Shown here: in pieces, positions 18,987 to 30,907 of the stretch
Layout of the letters: every line of letters begins with the position of its first letter
How positions within the stretch are numbered: the first letter of the stretch is position 1
Notes under the pieces: generated by a model
What the model saw: the letters and a program-made list of their open reading frames with translations, nothing else
Told to the model about the DNA's origin: nothing
Database searches by the model: none
Source: Blastomonas aquatica
GTDB taxonomy: Bacteria > Pseudomonadota > Alphaproteobacteria > Sphingomonadales > Sphingomonadaceae
Assembly (NCBI RefSeq): GCF_014639875.1
Contig: NZ_BMGD01000004.1
Location: 124,001-188,000 of the forward strand
Length of the DNA: 64,000 nucleotides
Direction of reading: 5' to 3'
Program-made: the position numbers and the translations under genes

Positions 18987-19310
18987 ATGGCAGACCCCAT
19001 CATCCAGCGGCTTGAGGCCATCATCGCTGAGCGGCGCAATGCCTCTCCAGATAGCAGCTACGTTGCAAAGCTCACCGCGCGCGGTCGGAGCCGCATCGCC
19101 CAGAAGATCGGCGAAGAGGGCGTGGAAACCGTGATCGCCGCGATGCGTGACGATGGCCCAGGCGTGATCAGCGAAAGCGCCGATCTGGTTTTCCATCTGC
19201 TGGTTCTGTTTGCCGATATGGGCCTGTCATGGGATCAGGTAACAGCCGAGCTCGATGCTCGCGAAGGAACGTCCGGAATTGCCGAAAAGGCGTCCCGCCC
19301 CAAGGAGTGA
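18987..19310 (+). CDS. hisE: Phosphoribosyl-ATP diphosphatase
   Basis: A 107-residue all-alpha NTP pyrophosphatase that hydrolyses PR-ATP to PR-AMP, the second step of histidine synthesis. The E-E-G-V-E-T segment with downstream 'E-S-A-D-L-V-F-H-L' gives the metal-binding E/ExxD pattern of the family. It is the stand-alone form, not fused to HisI. Start chosen at the ATG at 18987 ('A-D-P-I-I-Q-R-L'), two codons after a TTG. A HIT-family gene follows six bases after the stop. Confidence 0.94.
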   Translation: MADPIIQRLEAIIAERRNASPDSSYVAKLTARGRSRIAQKIGEEGVETVIAAMRDDGPGVISESADLVFHLLVLFADMGLSWDQVTAELDAREGTSGIAEKASRPKE

Positions 19311-19316
19311 ACGATC

Positions 19317-19697
19317 ATGCCGATTGACCCTACTCTGCCCTATGATGACCAGAACATCTTTGCAAAGATCCTGCGCGGCGAAATCCCCTGCAAGAAGGTG
19401 CATGAGGACGACCACGTGCTGGCGTTCCACGATATCAACCCGCAGGCACCCACGCATGTGCTGGTGATCCCGAAGGCCCCGTTTGTCAGCTGGGACGATT
19501 TCTCCGCGCGCGGCACCGACGAGCAGATTGCGGCGTTCGTACGCGGGGTCGGAGAGGTGGCACGGATGCTCGGACTGGTTGCGCCAGGATATCGGCTGCT
19601 CGCCAATGTCGGGCTTGATGCGCACCAGGAAGTTCCGCACCTGCATGTACATCTTTTTGCCGGGCGAAAGCTTGGCCCCATGCTGATGAACGGCTAA
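19317..19697 (+). CDS. HIT family hydrolase (HinT-like)
   Basis: A 126-residue histidine-triad protein. The N-terminal 'I-F-A-K-I-L-R-G-E-I-P' is the family start, and the nucleotidyl-transfer motif H-L-H-V-H-L-F lies near residues 112-118. HinT proteins hydrolyse purine nucleoside phosphoramidates and acyl-adenylates. Coupling to hisE in a histidine operon is common in alphaproteobacteria. Confidence 0.93.
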   Translation: MPIDPTLPYDDQNIFAKILRGEIPCKKVHEDDHVLAFHDINPQAPTHVLVIPKAPFVSWDDFSARGTDEQIAAFVRGVGEVARMLGLVAPGYRLLANVGLDAHQEVPHLHVHLFAGRKLGPMLMNG

Positions 19698-19754
19698 GTT
19701 TTCCTGCTGCTGTCCGATACAACAAAGCGGATGGCGCAGACCCGGGGAGGGGGC

Positions 19755-21308
19755 GTGATCAGGGCTCTGGTAATCCTTGCGTCATGGCTGCTGGTTGCGG
19801 ATCCGGCCGTGGCCCAAGCCGCGGTACCATGCGTTCAAATGGTCGGCGATTTCTGGGGCGAAAACCCGGCCCCTCCCGGCGTCAAGACGGTCGATGGCGA
19901 GAGCATCAAGACCCCTGAGGCGCTTGCTCGCGCTGTTGGCGATGGCGCTGTCATTCAGGGTGGCAGCTTTTCGGAATGGCATTTCCGCGGGATCACGCTC
20001 GAAAACGCATGTTTTGTCGAGGCTGATCTCAAAGGGAGTGTGTGGACGGGGGCAAGGGCGCGCGGGGTCGGCTTCATCAAGTCCGATCTGACTGAAGCAT
20101 CACTGGCCGGCATCCAGGCGCCCGGCGTGCTGTTCCGCGACGCGGTGCTCACCAATGTAAAGGCAAGCGGGGCCGATTTCACCGGAGGGTTGTTCGAAGG
20201 CGGCTGGTTCGATGGCAGCGTTGATGGTTGGGTTCTCGATGGCGCCAATTTGACCGATTTCGTCTTTTCGTGCGGGATCACCTTGGCTGACGGGTGCCCG
20301 GTCTACACAGGCGGCAAAGCCATCTCGGCTCGGGGAGCAAACCTGACCCGCGCAAAGCTCAGCCGTTTCAGGTCCTATGGCTTCATGGATGTCGGTCTGG
20401 ATTCAGCAATTCTGGACCAGGCAGAAATCTCGCCCGAACAATTGCGCACGTTGTCCGGCCTTGCGATGACCCATCCGGTCGTTCTGGTCGGCGGTGACGC
20501 CAAGGTCGAACTTACCGCGCGGGACGCCACATCACTGATTGCCGACTCCACCGCACATTCCGCGCGCACTCACGGCCCTTCTTTCGATTGCGCCAAGGCA
20601 TCGAGTAGGGTCGAGACGCTGCTGTGTGCAAAGACTGCAGGCGATCTGGCCCGAAGCGACAGATTACTGGGCGCGTTATATGCACAAGCTCGCATCGGCC
20701 GCCCCGCCACTTTGCGCGAACAACGCCAATGGATCATCCAACGCGATGCCTGCATGCGCTCGCAATTCCCCACGGATTGCCTGCGGACTGTTTACCACGA
20801 CCGGATAGGCGCGTTGCTGGGGCAGCTTGGCGAACGCGACTGGTTGGAAAAGGGGCAGGCTGCGCTGTTCATCGAAGACAGCCTGCCGCTCAGTGATGCA
20901 GTGCGCGCGAGCGCGCTGTTCACCCGGATCGCGCCAATGCTGGCGAGTGGCTCGATGGCCCGCATCGTTGTGAGCCGCGAAGCAGATGGCAGCTATTCGG
21001 TCGGGGGAGATGTGGTCGGCGCCAATGCGCATACCTGCTCGCTGAGTGCCAAGGGGCTGCGGCTCGATCCGCAGACCGGTTGGTATTCTGTCCCCATTCT
21101 GCAGCAACGTCGCAATGCTCGTGTATTCAGGGTCATCGGTAACGAGATCGAGGTGTTCGAGAACGGACGTCCCTCTAGCGACCTTCCCGAGGCAGAAATG
21201 GACCACATGAGTTGCGGAATGCGCGCAGCCTTTGGTGCGCTGCGGCGGATCGACCTGCCCGAGGCGCTGCTCAAGCGGTATGCCGATCAGGATACTTTCG
21301 AGCCATAA
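19755..21308 (+). CDS. Secreted pentapeptide-repeat protein with LprI-like (DUF1311) domain
   Basis: About 517 residues from a GTG preceded by GGGGAGG (19744-19750); an ATG at 19731 would add eight residues. A signal peptide ends near A-V-A-Q-A. The next 200 residues contain degenerate pentapeptide repeats with the A-[N/D]-[L/F] pattern (for instance 'A-D-L-K-G', 'A-N-L-T', 'A-D-F-T-G'). Around residues 275-360 a Cys-rich segment (F-D-C-A-K-A ... L-L-C ... C-M ... C-L) matches lysozyme-inhibitor LprI-type domains. A C-terminal beta-rich domain has no name I can give. Probably periplasmic; function unknown. Confidence 0.75.
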   Translation: MIRALVILASWLLVADPAVAQAAVPCVQMVGDFWGENPAPPGVKTVDGESIKTPEALARAVGDGAVIQGGSFSEWHFRGITLENACFVEADLKGSVWTGARARGVGFIKSDLTEASLAGIQAPGVLFRDAVLTNVKASGADFTGGLFEGGWFDGSVDGWVLDGANLTDFVFSCGITLADGCPVYTGGKAISARGANLTRAKLSRFRSYGFMDVGLDSAILDQAEISPEQLRTLSGLAMTHPVVLVGGDAKVELTARDATSLIADSTAHSARTHGPSFDCAKASSRVETLLCAKTAGDLARSDRLLGALYAQARIGRPATLREQRQWIIQRDACMRSQFPTDCLRTVYHDRIGALLGQLGERDWLEKGQAALFIEDSLPLSDAVRASALFTRIAPMLASGSMARIVVSREADGSYSVGGDVVGANAHTCSLSAKGLRLDPQTGWYSVPILQQRRNARVFRVIGNEIEVFENGRPSSDLPEAEMDHMSCGMRAAFGALRRIDLPEALLKRYADQDTFEP

Positions 21309-21406
21309 CCCCAGCTTTCCTGCGGCAACTTTGTTACAAGCCGGTTGCCACCGCGTGAAAAGCCGCTAATCCTGAGGTCATAGAGGTGTAACCTTGGGAC
21401 GCAACC

Positions 21407-21424
21407 GGCAGGTCCGAACCTGCC
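21407..21424 (+). promoter_or_regulatory. Leader hairpin upstream of the permease gene
   Basis: A perfect seven-base-pair stem (arm GGCAGGT) closed by the loop CCGA ends 23 bases before the permease ATG. No T tract follows, so it is not a terminator. It could affect translation initiation or mark a protein or RNA binding site. This is a structural observation only. Confidence 0.4.
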
Positions 21425-21447
21425 ATGGGTGGGAAATCGAAAACATC

Positions 21448-22995
21448 ATGAAATTTGCCCGTGTCAAACCGCTGGACGCCATCTTGGCGACCGCGAAGAA
21501 AAAATCTCTACACCCTACACTGGGTGCCGTGCAGCTTACGCTGTTCGGAATTGGCTGTGTCATCGGGACCGGCATCTTCGTTCTGACATCGGCTGGTGCG
21601 CAGAAGGCCGGACCTGGCCTGATGCTGGCATTCGCGATTGCAGGTCTGATCTGCATCGTGGCCGCACTTTGCTATGCCGAGATCGCTGCGATGATTCCGG
21701 TGGCTGGGTCTGCCTACACTTACACTTACTCTGTTATGGGCGAAATGCTCGCATGGACCGTCGGATGGGCGCTGGTGCTTGAATATGCGGTTGCCGCAAG
21801 CGCAGTGTCGGTCGGGTGGTCCGGCTATTTCACCGGCACGATACTGAACGAATTTTTCGGGATCGTGCTGCCAACCTATCTCACTGCAGGACCGGTCGCG
21901 CTGGGAGGCGCTCCGGGTGGGCTCATCAATCTGCCTGCGGTGGTGATCGCACTGCTGGTGACTTGGCTGCTGATGATCGGCACCAATGAATCGGCCAAGG
22001 TCAATGCGGTTCTGGTGATGATCAAGGTGACTGCACTGACCGCGTTCATCATCCTGACGCTGCCAGCAGCAGAGATGGATAACTTCAATCCCTTCCTGCC
22101 CGCCGGCGTGTTCGGTGGCTTCGGATCGGGCGTCGGTGCGGTGGGTGCTGCTGCCACGATCTTCTTTGCCTATGTCGGCTTCGACGCGGTCTCGACTGCG
22201 GCTGAAGAAACCAAGAACCCACAGCGCAACGTACCGATCGGTCTGATCGGCAGCCTGGGCATCTGCACGGTATTCTACATTCTGGTGGCAGCAGGTGCCG
22301 TCGGATCGATTGGCGGCCAGCCGATCATGGGGCCCAATGGCGTGCCTTTCCCTGCGGGATCGGAAATGCTCGCCCGCCAATGCGCCATGCCCGAATATGC
22401 TGACATGCTGGTGTGTTCCAACGAGGCGCTGGCACACGTCCTGCGCATGATCGGCTTTAGCGGCGTGGGCAACATGCTTGGCATTGCAGCCTTTATCGCG
22501 CTGCCTTCGGTGATCCTCATCCTGCTGTTCGGTCAGACACGCATCTTCTTCGTGATGGCGCGCGATGGCCTGCTGCCTGAGGGCCTTTCAAAGATCCATC
22601 CCAAGTGGAAGACGCCTTATGTGGTGACTGCCATCACCGGTGCGATCGTGGCCTTTGCCGCCGCGTTCCTGCCCGTCGGTCAGCTGGCCGATATCGCCAA
22701 TGCCGGAACGCTGTACGCGTTCATGATGGTGGCGATTGCGGTGATGATGCTGCGCAAGACCGATCCCGATCGCAAGCGCGTGTTCCGCACGCCAGCCCTG
22801 TGGCTGGTTGGACCGGCGACGATTGCAGGCTGTATCTTCCTGTTCCTCAACCTGCCGTTCGAAGCGATGATCGTGCTGCCCGCCTGGGCTGGCATCGGCC
22901 TGGTGATTTATTTCCTCTATGGCTACAAATCGAGCCATCTGGGCAAGGGAATCATCGAAGTTCCCGATGACGACATCCTCAACCCGCACGGGTGA
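21448..22995 (+). CDS. APC family amino acid permease (cationic amino acid transporter type)
   Basis: A 515-residue membrane protein with about twelve to thirteen hydrophobic segments. The first helix has the family signature 'G-I-G-C-V-I-G-T-G-I-F', followed by 'A-G-P-G' and the 'C-Y-A-E-I-A-A-M-I-P-V-A-G-S-A-Y-T-Y' motif of the CAT/YfnA branch. 'F-F-A-Y-V-G-F-D-A-V' in helix six is also typical. It imports amino acids with a cation. Started at the ATG at 21448. A strong bidirectional terminator follows directly. Confidence 0.93.
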   Translation: MKFARVKPLDAILATAKKKSLHPTLGAVQLTLFGIGCVIGTGIFVLTSAGAQKAGPGLMLAFAIAGLICIVAALCYAEIAAMIPVAGSAYTYTYSVMGEMLAWTVGWALVLEYAVAASAVSVGWSGYFTGTILNEFFGIVLPTYLTAGPVALGGAPGGLINLPAVVIALLVTWLLMIGTNESAKVNAVLVMIKVTALTAFIILTLPAAEMDNFNPFLPAGVFGGFGSGVGAVGAAATIFFAYVGFDAVSTAAEETKNPQRNVPIGLIGSLGICTVFYILVAAGAVGSIGGQPIMGPNGVPFPAGSEMLARQCAMPEYADMLVCSNEALAHVLRMIGFSGVGNMLGIAAFIALPSVILILLFGQTRIFFVMARDGLLPEGLSKIHPKWKTPYVVTAITGAIVAFAAAFLPVGQLADIANAGTLYAFMMVAIAVMMLRKTDPDRKRVFRTPALWLVGPATIAGCIFLFLNLPFEAMIVLPAWAGIGLVIYFLYGYKSSHLGKGIIEVPDDDILNPHG

Positions 22996-23037
22996 CACAC
23001 AAAAACCCCGGCCTCATCAGCCGGGGTTTTTTGTGTG
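22996..23037. terminator. Bidirectional Rho-independent terminator
   Basis: The stem AAAACCCCGGC/GCCGGGGTTTT with a short loop (TCATCA) is flanked by an A-rich run on one side and a T run on the other. Weaker pairing of the outer CACACA and TGTGTG arms extends it. It lies just after the permease stop and before the convergent exporter gene, so it can end both transcripts. Confidence 0.92.
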
Positions 23038-23054
23038 TGTTCACGTCCGTGCGC

Positions 23055-24332
23055 TCACATCGGTGCGTTGGGACAGGTGCCGGGGCGCCTGAACAGTTTT
23101 CCGCGCTCGGCCCAGTAGATGACCGCAAGGGCTGCAATCCCGCAGAACAAAAACCCGAACGCCATCGGCAGCGTGCTTCCGTCAAAAGCCTGGCCGACAA
23201 ACGCGCCGATCGCAGTGCCCAGAACGGTGCGGAACGCCATCTGGAACGACGAGGCCGCGCCTGCCATCTTGCCGAACGGCTCCATCGCGATCGATCCGAA
23301 GTTGGCTCCGATAAAGCCGATCATCGCCATATTGAGCGCGACGATCACCAGGAACAGCGCCATTGGCTCGCCGGGAAGCATCGCTGCGCCTATCTGCATC
23401 ATCGACAGTACCAGAAACGCGAGCAGCGCCAGTTGCGACACCCGCCGCGCACCAAAGCGTTCGACGATGCGGCTGTTGAACCAGTTGGACACCGCCATCG
23501 CGCCTGCCACAGCGGCGAACGCGTAAGGGAAGATATCCTGCGCGTCGAAGACCTCCGAGAAGATCTGCTGCGAGCTGTTGAGAAAGCCGAACATCGCCCC
23601 CATCAGCAGTCCGCCGGCCGCGACATGGCCAAAGCCGGTGCGGTTGAACACCACCTTGAACCAGGTGCTGCCAATCGTGTCGAGCCGGATTGGGATGACA
23701 TTTTCAGGCCGCAATGTTTCGGGCAGCCGCAAATAGACCCACACGCCCACTGCGGTGCCCATCACTGTGAGCAGGATGAAGATGAAACGCCACTCGGCGA
23801 AATAGAGGATGAGCTGGCCGATCGTCGGCGCGATGACCGGCACCGCCATGAAGACGATAAAGATGATCGACATGAACCGCGCCATCCGGTCTCCGGAAAA
23901 GATGTCGCGGATAACAGAAACGACCAGAACTCCCATTGCGGCAGCGCTGAACCCCTGGGCAAAGCGCAGGGTGAGAAGCGTATCGAAATCGGGAGCAAAG
24001 GCGCAGGCGAGGCCGAACGCGACATAGAGCGCCACCGACCCCAGCAGCACCGGCTTGCGCCCGTATCGATCACCGATCGGGCCATAAAACAGCGAGCCCA
24101 GCCCCATTCCCATCAGATAGCTACTGATAAGATATTGCCGACTGTTGGGGTTCACGACCCCGAACGCTTCACCGATTTCCGGAAAGGCGGGCAGGATCGA
24201 GTCGATCGCCAGCGCATTGAGCGCCATGAGCGCGGCCATCATGGCCACGAGTTCGCGCGGACCGAGCGGAAACCCGGTCGTCGGCGCCATGGCTGCTTTT
24301 GGCGCCGGTTCTGCTAGCTGGTTATTGTGCAT
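23055..24332 (-). CDS. Multidrug exporter, Bcr/CflA-type MFS transporter
   Basis: A 425-residue twelve-helix MFS protein. The first helix region 'N-A-L-A-I-D-S-I-L-P-A-F-P-E-I' and the loop 2-3 motif 'G-x-L-x-x-G-P-I-G-D-R-Y-G-R-K-P-V-L-L' are those of the Bcr/CflA drug:H+ antiporter family. The ATG at 24332 is used because it gives the normal family N-terminus; upstream in-frame codons are much less conserved-looking. Divergent from dinB, with about 65 bases between the start codons. Confidence 0.9.
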   Translation of the reverse strand: MHNNQLAEPAPKAAMAPTTGFPLGPRELVAMMAALMALNALAIDSILPAFPEIGEAFGVVNPNSRQYLISSYLMGMGLGSLFYGPIGDRYGRKPVLLGSVALYVAFGLACAFAPDFDTLLTLRFAQGFSAAAMGVLVVSVIRDIFSGDRMARFMSIIFIVFMAVPVIAPTIGQLILYFAEWRFIFILLTVMGTAVGVWVYLRLPETLRPENVIPIRLDTIGSTWFKVVFNRTGFGHVAAGGLLMGAMFGFLNSSQQIFSEVFDAQDIFPYAFAAVAGAMAVSNWFNSRIVERFGARRVSQLALLAFLVLSMMQIGAAMLPGEPMALFLVIVALNMAMIGFIGANFGSIAMEPFGKMAGAASSFQMAFRTVLGTAIGAFVGQAFDGSTLPMAFGFLFCGIAALAVIYWAERGKLFRRPGTCPNAPM

Positions 24333-24398
24333 TGCATCATAATGGGCGCTGGCGCGCCGATTGCCAACTGTTTGCAGCGCCTCTATTTGTTGCGGCAC

Positions 24399-25499
24399 AT
24401 GGCTGACCCACCCGATCCGCAGGCACGCAAGATCATCCACATCGATATGGATGCCTTCTATGCGAGCGTGGAGCAGCGCGACAATCCCGCATTACGCGGG
24501 CTACCGGTCGCAGTCGGCGGGTCGTCGCGGCGCGGGGTGGTGGCAGCGGCGAGCTACGAGGCGCGAACCTTCGGGGTGCGTTCAGCGATGCCATCGGTGA
24601 CCGCGCTGCGCCGTTGCCCTGACCTTGTGTTCGTCAAACCCCGCTTCGATGTCTATCAACAGGTGTCGCGCCAGATCCGCGAGATATTCGCGCAGCACAC
24701 CGACCTGATCGAACCGCTGTCGCTCGACGAGGCGTATTTGGATGTAAGCAGCAACCGGCAGGCAATCGCCTCGGCGACGCAGATCGCGCAGTTGATCCGC
24801 GCCGATATCCGCCGCGTCACCGGGCTGACGGCGAGTGCAGGCGTGTCGTACAACAAGTTCATCGCCAAGTTGGCGAGCGACCAGAACAAGCCCGATGGCC
24901 TTTGCGTGATCCGTCCGGAGCAGGGGGCGGCGTTCGTGGCTGCGCTTCCGGTCAAGCGCTTCCATGGCGTTGGACCGCGCACAGCAGACAAGATGGCATC
25001 CTTCGGCATCGTCACAGGCGCTGATCTTGCAGAGAAGTCCGAGCAATGGCTGCTGACCCATTTCGGCAGCTGGGGCAGCTATCTGCACGGTGCGGCGCGC
25101 GGGATCGACAACCGGCCTGTCCGTGCCGACCGGATCCGCAAGTCGATCGGGGGTGAACGCACCTATGGCGAGGATATCTGGGCGGAATCGGCACTCCGCG
25201 ACGCGCTCGAGAGCATCGCCGATATCGTATGGGAGCGGGTCGAACGCAATGAAGCGCAGGGTCGGACGGTGACGCTCAAGGCGCGTTATGCCGATTTCCA
25301 GACGATCACCCGCGCTCGGTCGCTTGGCCAGCCGGTCAAAGGCCGCTCTGCGTTCGGGCAGATCGGCCAAAGCCTGATCGACCAGATCCTGCCGCTGCAA
25401 AATGGCATCCGGTTGCTCGGTCTGACACTGTCGGGTTTGTCGCATTCCGAGGATGAAGACGAGGCGGACATCCGGCAGCCGGAGCTGCCGTTCGGCTGA
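24399..25499 (+). CDS. dinB: DNA polymerase IV
   Basis: A 366-residue Y-family translesion polymerase. The catalytic acidic residues are in I-D-M-D-A-F-Y and L-D-E-A-Y-L-D. The thumb 'S-Y-N-K-F-I-A-K-L-A-S' with helix-hairpin-helix 'F-H-G-V-G-P-R-T' follows. The C-terminal end Q-P-E-L-P-F is a good beta-clamp binding motif. The ATG at 24399 is chosen over upstream codons that overlap the divergent exporter's start. Its TGA abuts the convergent NUDIX gene's stop, forming TGATCA. Confidence 0.95.
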   Translation: MADPPDPQARKIIHIDMDAFYASVEQRDNPALRGLPVAVGGSSRRGVVAAASYEARTFGVRSAMPSVTALRRCPDLVFVKPRFDVYQQVSRQIREIFAQHTDLIEPLSLDEAYLDVSSNRQAIASATQIAQLIRADIRRVTGLTASAGVSYNKFIAKLASDQNKPDGLCVIRPEQGAAFVAALPVKRFHGVGPRTADKMASFGIVTGADLAEKSEQWLLTHFGSWGSYLHGAARGIDNRPVRADRIRKSIGGERTYGEDIWAESALRDALESIADIVWERVERNEAQGRTVTLKARYADFQTITRARSLGQPVKGRSAFGQIGQSLIDQILPLQNGIRLLGLTLSGLSHSEDEDEADIRQPELPFG

Positions 25500-25994
25500 T
25501 CACCAGCTATCCGCCGGAGGGAGATGATCCCGGACCTCTATCAAACGGCGCAGCGTGGCAGGGGCGATATTGCCGGGTAGGGCATCCAGCGGGACAAACG
25601 CTGCCTCAAGGATCTCGCGGCCATCGGCTTTTGGGTATCCAGACGCACTGCCGGTGACGACGGTGATATGGTTGCGCGCGCCTTCGGCAGACGAGAAGAA
25701 CTCGCCATGGATGCAGGGCGCGCCAAGCACGCACCCGGCCTCTTCGCGCAATTCGCGGACCGCAGCGGCCATCACCGTCTCGCCGCGGTGAATGCCGCCG
25801 CCGGGCAGCATGAACAGGTCTCGAGACTGGTAGCTGTGCCGCACCAGCAGAACATGACGGTCATCGCGCATGGCGATGATCTTGACGCCATGGGTTCGCG
25901 GCTTGACGATTCGCCAGTAGACCAGCCTGACCTTCTGGGCGATCCGGTAGGCCAGGTGCATCGCGCTCATGCGCGATCCCCGGCCATGTCGCAT
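25500..25994 (-). CDS. NUDIX hydrolase
   Basis: A 164-residue (or 156 from the ATG at 25970) pyrophosphohydrolase. The Nudix box G-G-I-H-R-G-E-T-x7-R-E-L-R-E-E-A-G is complete, starting near residue 67. The N-terminal part has 'T-H-G-V-K-I-I-A'. The substrate cannot be read; relatives act on oxidised nucleotides or nucleotide sugars. It lies 12 bases downstream of gyrB on the same strand. Confidence 0.88.
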   Translation of the reverse strand: MRHGRGSRMSAMHLAYRIAQKVRLVYWRIVKPRTHGVKIIAMRDDRHVLLVRHSYQSRDLFMLPGGGIHRGETVMAAAVRELREEAGCVLGAPCIHGEFFSSAEGARNHITVVTGSASGYPKADGREILEAAFVPLDALPGNIAPATLRRLIEVRDHLPPADSW

Positions 25995-26006
25995 CGCCCG
26001 TGAGGG

Positions 26007-28664
<2,658 letters not shown>

Positions 28665-28681
28665 TCACCTATAACCAGCCC

Positions 28682-29209
28682 ATGAAAGCCATTTCGATAC
28701 CCGTACTTGCAATGCTGATCGTCGCCGGTTGCGCCGATCCCGAGCCGACCGAACGGCGCGCGCCGGGCGGTCAGGCCGCCGGAGAGCGTCTGGGCGCCTC
28801 AGAGGCGAGCCCGACCGCGCGTCCGGTGACCATTGGCGAGGGAGGCGCGCGGTTCGCCGCCTGCCAGGGGCGTGGGCGCGTCGGCGGATTGCGCGGGGAT
28901 GAACTGCCGGTACGCGACGCACCGTTCGAAGGCGCCAGGCAGGTCGGCGCGCTGACCGACGACACCGAGGTGTTCGTCTGCACCCGTAGTCTTGACCAGC
29001 AATGGCTTGGCGTCGTTGTCGGACAGTTCCCCGCAAGCTCGGCAGTACCACAGGGCGCTGCAGCGCCACCTGTGGATGATACGGGACCTGCTGCAGCGCC
29101 CGCGGTCGAGTGCGGGGTAACGCGGCCTGTCCGCACCAAGCAGCCCTATTCCGGCCCGTGCCTTAGCGGCTGGGTGGAGAACACCTTCGTGGCATCGGTC
29201 GCCAACTGA
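28682..29209 (+). CDS. Lipoprotein with SH3-like domain
   Basis: A 175-residue protein beginning with a lipoprotein signal peptide and lipobox V-A-G-C near residue 17. After a Pro/Ala/Gly-rich linker, residues 50-110 have the bacterial SH3 pattern ('L-P-V-R-D-A-P' ... 'V-F-V-C-T-R-S-L-D-Q-Q-W-L-G-V-V-V') ending with 'S-G-W-V-E-N-T-F-V'. Four cysteines could form two disulfides. Envelope-located; binding partner unknown. An ATG at 28652 would hide the signal peptide, so 28682 is preferred. Confidence 0.75.
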   Translation: MKAISIPVLAMLIVAGCADPEPTERRAPGGQAAGERLGASEASPTARPVTIGEGGARFAACQGRGRVGGLRGDELPVRDAPFEGARQVGALTDDTEVFVCTRSLDQQWLGVVVGQFPASSAVPQGAAAPPVDDTGPAAAPAVECGVTRPVRTKQPYSGPCLSGWVENTFVASVAN

Positions 29210-29314
29210 TCGCCCGGCCCTTCGATATAGCGCGATTGTTGCTTTCCACGCGACGCCGCTCTGGGCATAACCTCCCCAAGCAAGCGGCAAGCAAGCCGCC
29301 GGGAGAGGCCTTGG

Positions 29315-30874
29315 ATGGATATCAGCGCACAGCTCGAACGGGAATTCGGCAACTGGCCCGGGATCGTTGCCGAATGGGGCAAGCAGCGGCCCGATGCGCT
29401 CGCGCTCGATGATGGCGAAACCCAAATCAGCTGGGGCGAACTTTCGGCGCGGATTGACCGGATGGCAGTGCAACTGCTCGACGATGGGCTGCAGCGCGGG
29501 CAGGCGGTCGCGATCCTGGGCATCACCGGTATCCCTTATGCCCTGGCCTATCTCGCCGCAATCCGCGCAGGCGGATGCGCCGCGCCGCTGACCACCAGTG
29601 CGACCCCGCGGCAGCTCGCCAACATGCTCGCCGATTCGGGTGCGATCCACCTGTTCATCGATTCCGAAAAGCGCAGCGAACTGCTGACAAGCGAGGTGGA
29701 TCTGGGGTCGGCGCAGCACATCATGCTCGATAGCGCTGGCACCGACGCGCCGGCGCTGGGCGAATGGATGGCCGCCCAGGGCGCCGTGCCAGACATCGCG
29801 CCGCCGCTCCCCGGTGATGCGTTCAACATCATCTATTCCAGTGGCACCACAGGCACGCCCAAAGGCATCGTCCATTCGCATGGTATGCGCTGGCGGCAGT
29901 CGGTTACCGGTTTCCAGGCGATCTACAGCGAAAACGCGCGCTCGATCCTTTCGACGCCGCTCTATTCGAACACCACGCTGGCCGTTTTCCTGCCGACGAT
30001 CGTGCATGGCGGTATGGCGCGGCTGATGGGCAAGTTCGATGCCGGGCAATGGCTGGACGCCGCCCAGCAGATGCGCGCCACGCACACCATGCTGGTGCCG
30101 GTGCAGTATCAGCGGCTGATGAACGATCCCGGTTTCGATGCGCACGATCTGTCCTCGATGCAGATCAAGTTCTGTACCAGCGCGCCGTTCAGCGCCGAAC
30201 TCAAGGCCGAGGTGCTGCGCCGCTTCCCTGGTGGTCTTGTCGAAATCTACGGGATGACCGAGGGCGGGGTGGTGTGCATGCTCCAGGCGCATAATTTCCC
30301 CGACAAGCTGCACACTGTCGGCCAGCCGGTGAAGGGCCACGACCTCAAGGTCATCGACGAAGAGGGCAACGAGCTTCCTCCCGGATCGAAGGGCGAGATG
30401 GTCGGCCGCTCGCCGACGATGATGAGCGGCTACAAGAACCAGCCCGACAAAACCCGCGACATGGAGTGGCGCGATGCGGACGGCAATCTGTGGTTCAAGA
30501 TGGGCGACATCGGGATCGTCGACGAGGACGGCTTCGTCCAGATCGTCGGCCGCGCCAAGGACATGATCATCTCGGGCGGATTCAACATCTATCCCAAGGA
30601 TCTCGAGGAAATCCTGATGCAGCAGCCGGGCGTCGCCGATGCCGCAGTCGTCGGGATGTCATCCGAGCGTTGGGGCGAGACCCCGGTCGGTTTTGTCGTC
30701 GCAGCACCGGGCGCGCCGCTGGACCTCGATGCGCTGCTGGCGAACGTCAACGCCGAACTCGGCAAGACCCAGCGCCTGTCCGCGCTCCACCCGATCGACG
30801 AGCTGCCTCGCAGCCACATCGGCAAGGTCCTGAAGACTGATCTGAGGGCGATGCTGGCTCAGACTGCAGGCTAG
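29315..30874 (+). CDS. AMP-dependent acyl-CoA synthetase
   Basis: A 519-residue member of the ANL adenylating superfamily. The P-loop 'Y-S-S-G-T-T-G-T-P-K-G' is near residues 174-184. 'I-Y-G-M-T-E-G' is the adenylate-binding motif, 'G-D-I-G' the A5 motif, and the C-terminal 'G-K-V-L-K' holds the catalytic lysine. It activates a carboxylic acid to its CoA thioester. It may feed the acyl-CoA catabolic locus 20 kb away, but it stands alone here. GGGAGAGG precedes the ATG. Confidence 0.92.
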   Translation: MDISAQLEREFGNWPGIVAEWGKQRPDALALDDGETQISWGELSARIDRMAVQLLDDGLQRGQAVAILGITGIPYALAYLAAIRAGGCAAPLTTSATPRQLANMLADSGAIHLFIDSEKRSELLTSEVDLGSAQHIMLDSAGTDAPALGEWMAAQGAVPDIAPPLPGDAFNIIYSSGTTGTPKGIVHSHGMRWRQSVTGFQAIYSENARSILSTPLYSNTTLAVFLPTIVHGGMARLMGKFDAGQWLDAAQQMRATHTMLVPVQYQRLMNDPGFDAHDLSSMQIKFCTSAPFSAELKAEVLRRFPGGLVEIYGMTEGGVVCMLQAHNFPDKLHTVGQPVKGHDLKVIDEEGNELPPGSKGEMVGRSPTMMSGYKNQPDKTRDMEWRDADGNLWFKMGDIGIVDEDGFVQIVGRAKDMIISGGFNIYPKDLEEILMQQPGVADAAVVGMSSERWGETPVGFVVAAPGAPLDLDALLANVNAELGKTQRLSALHPIDELPRSHIGKVLKTDLRAMLAQTAG

Positions 30875-30907
30875 ACTTGGCGTGCTGCTCAAACTATCGG
30901 CAGACGC

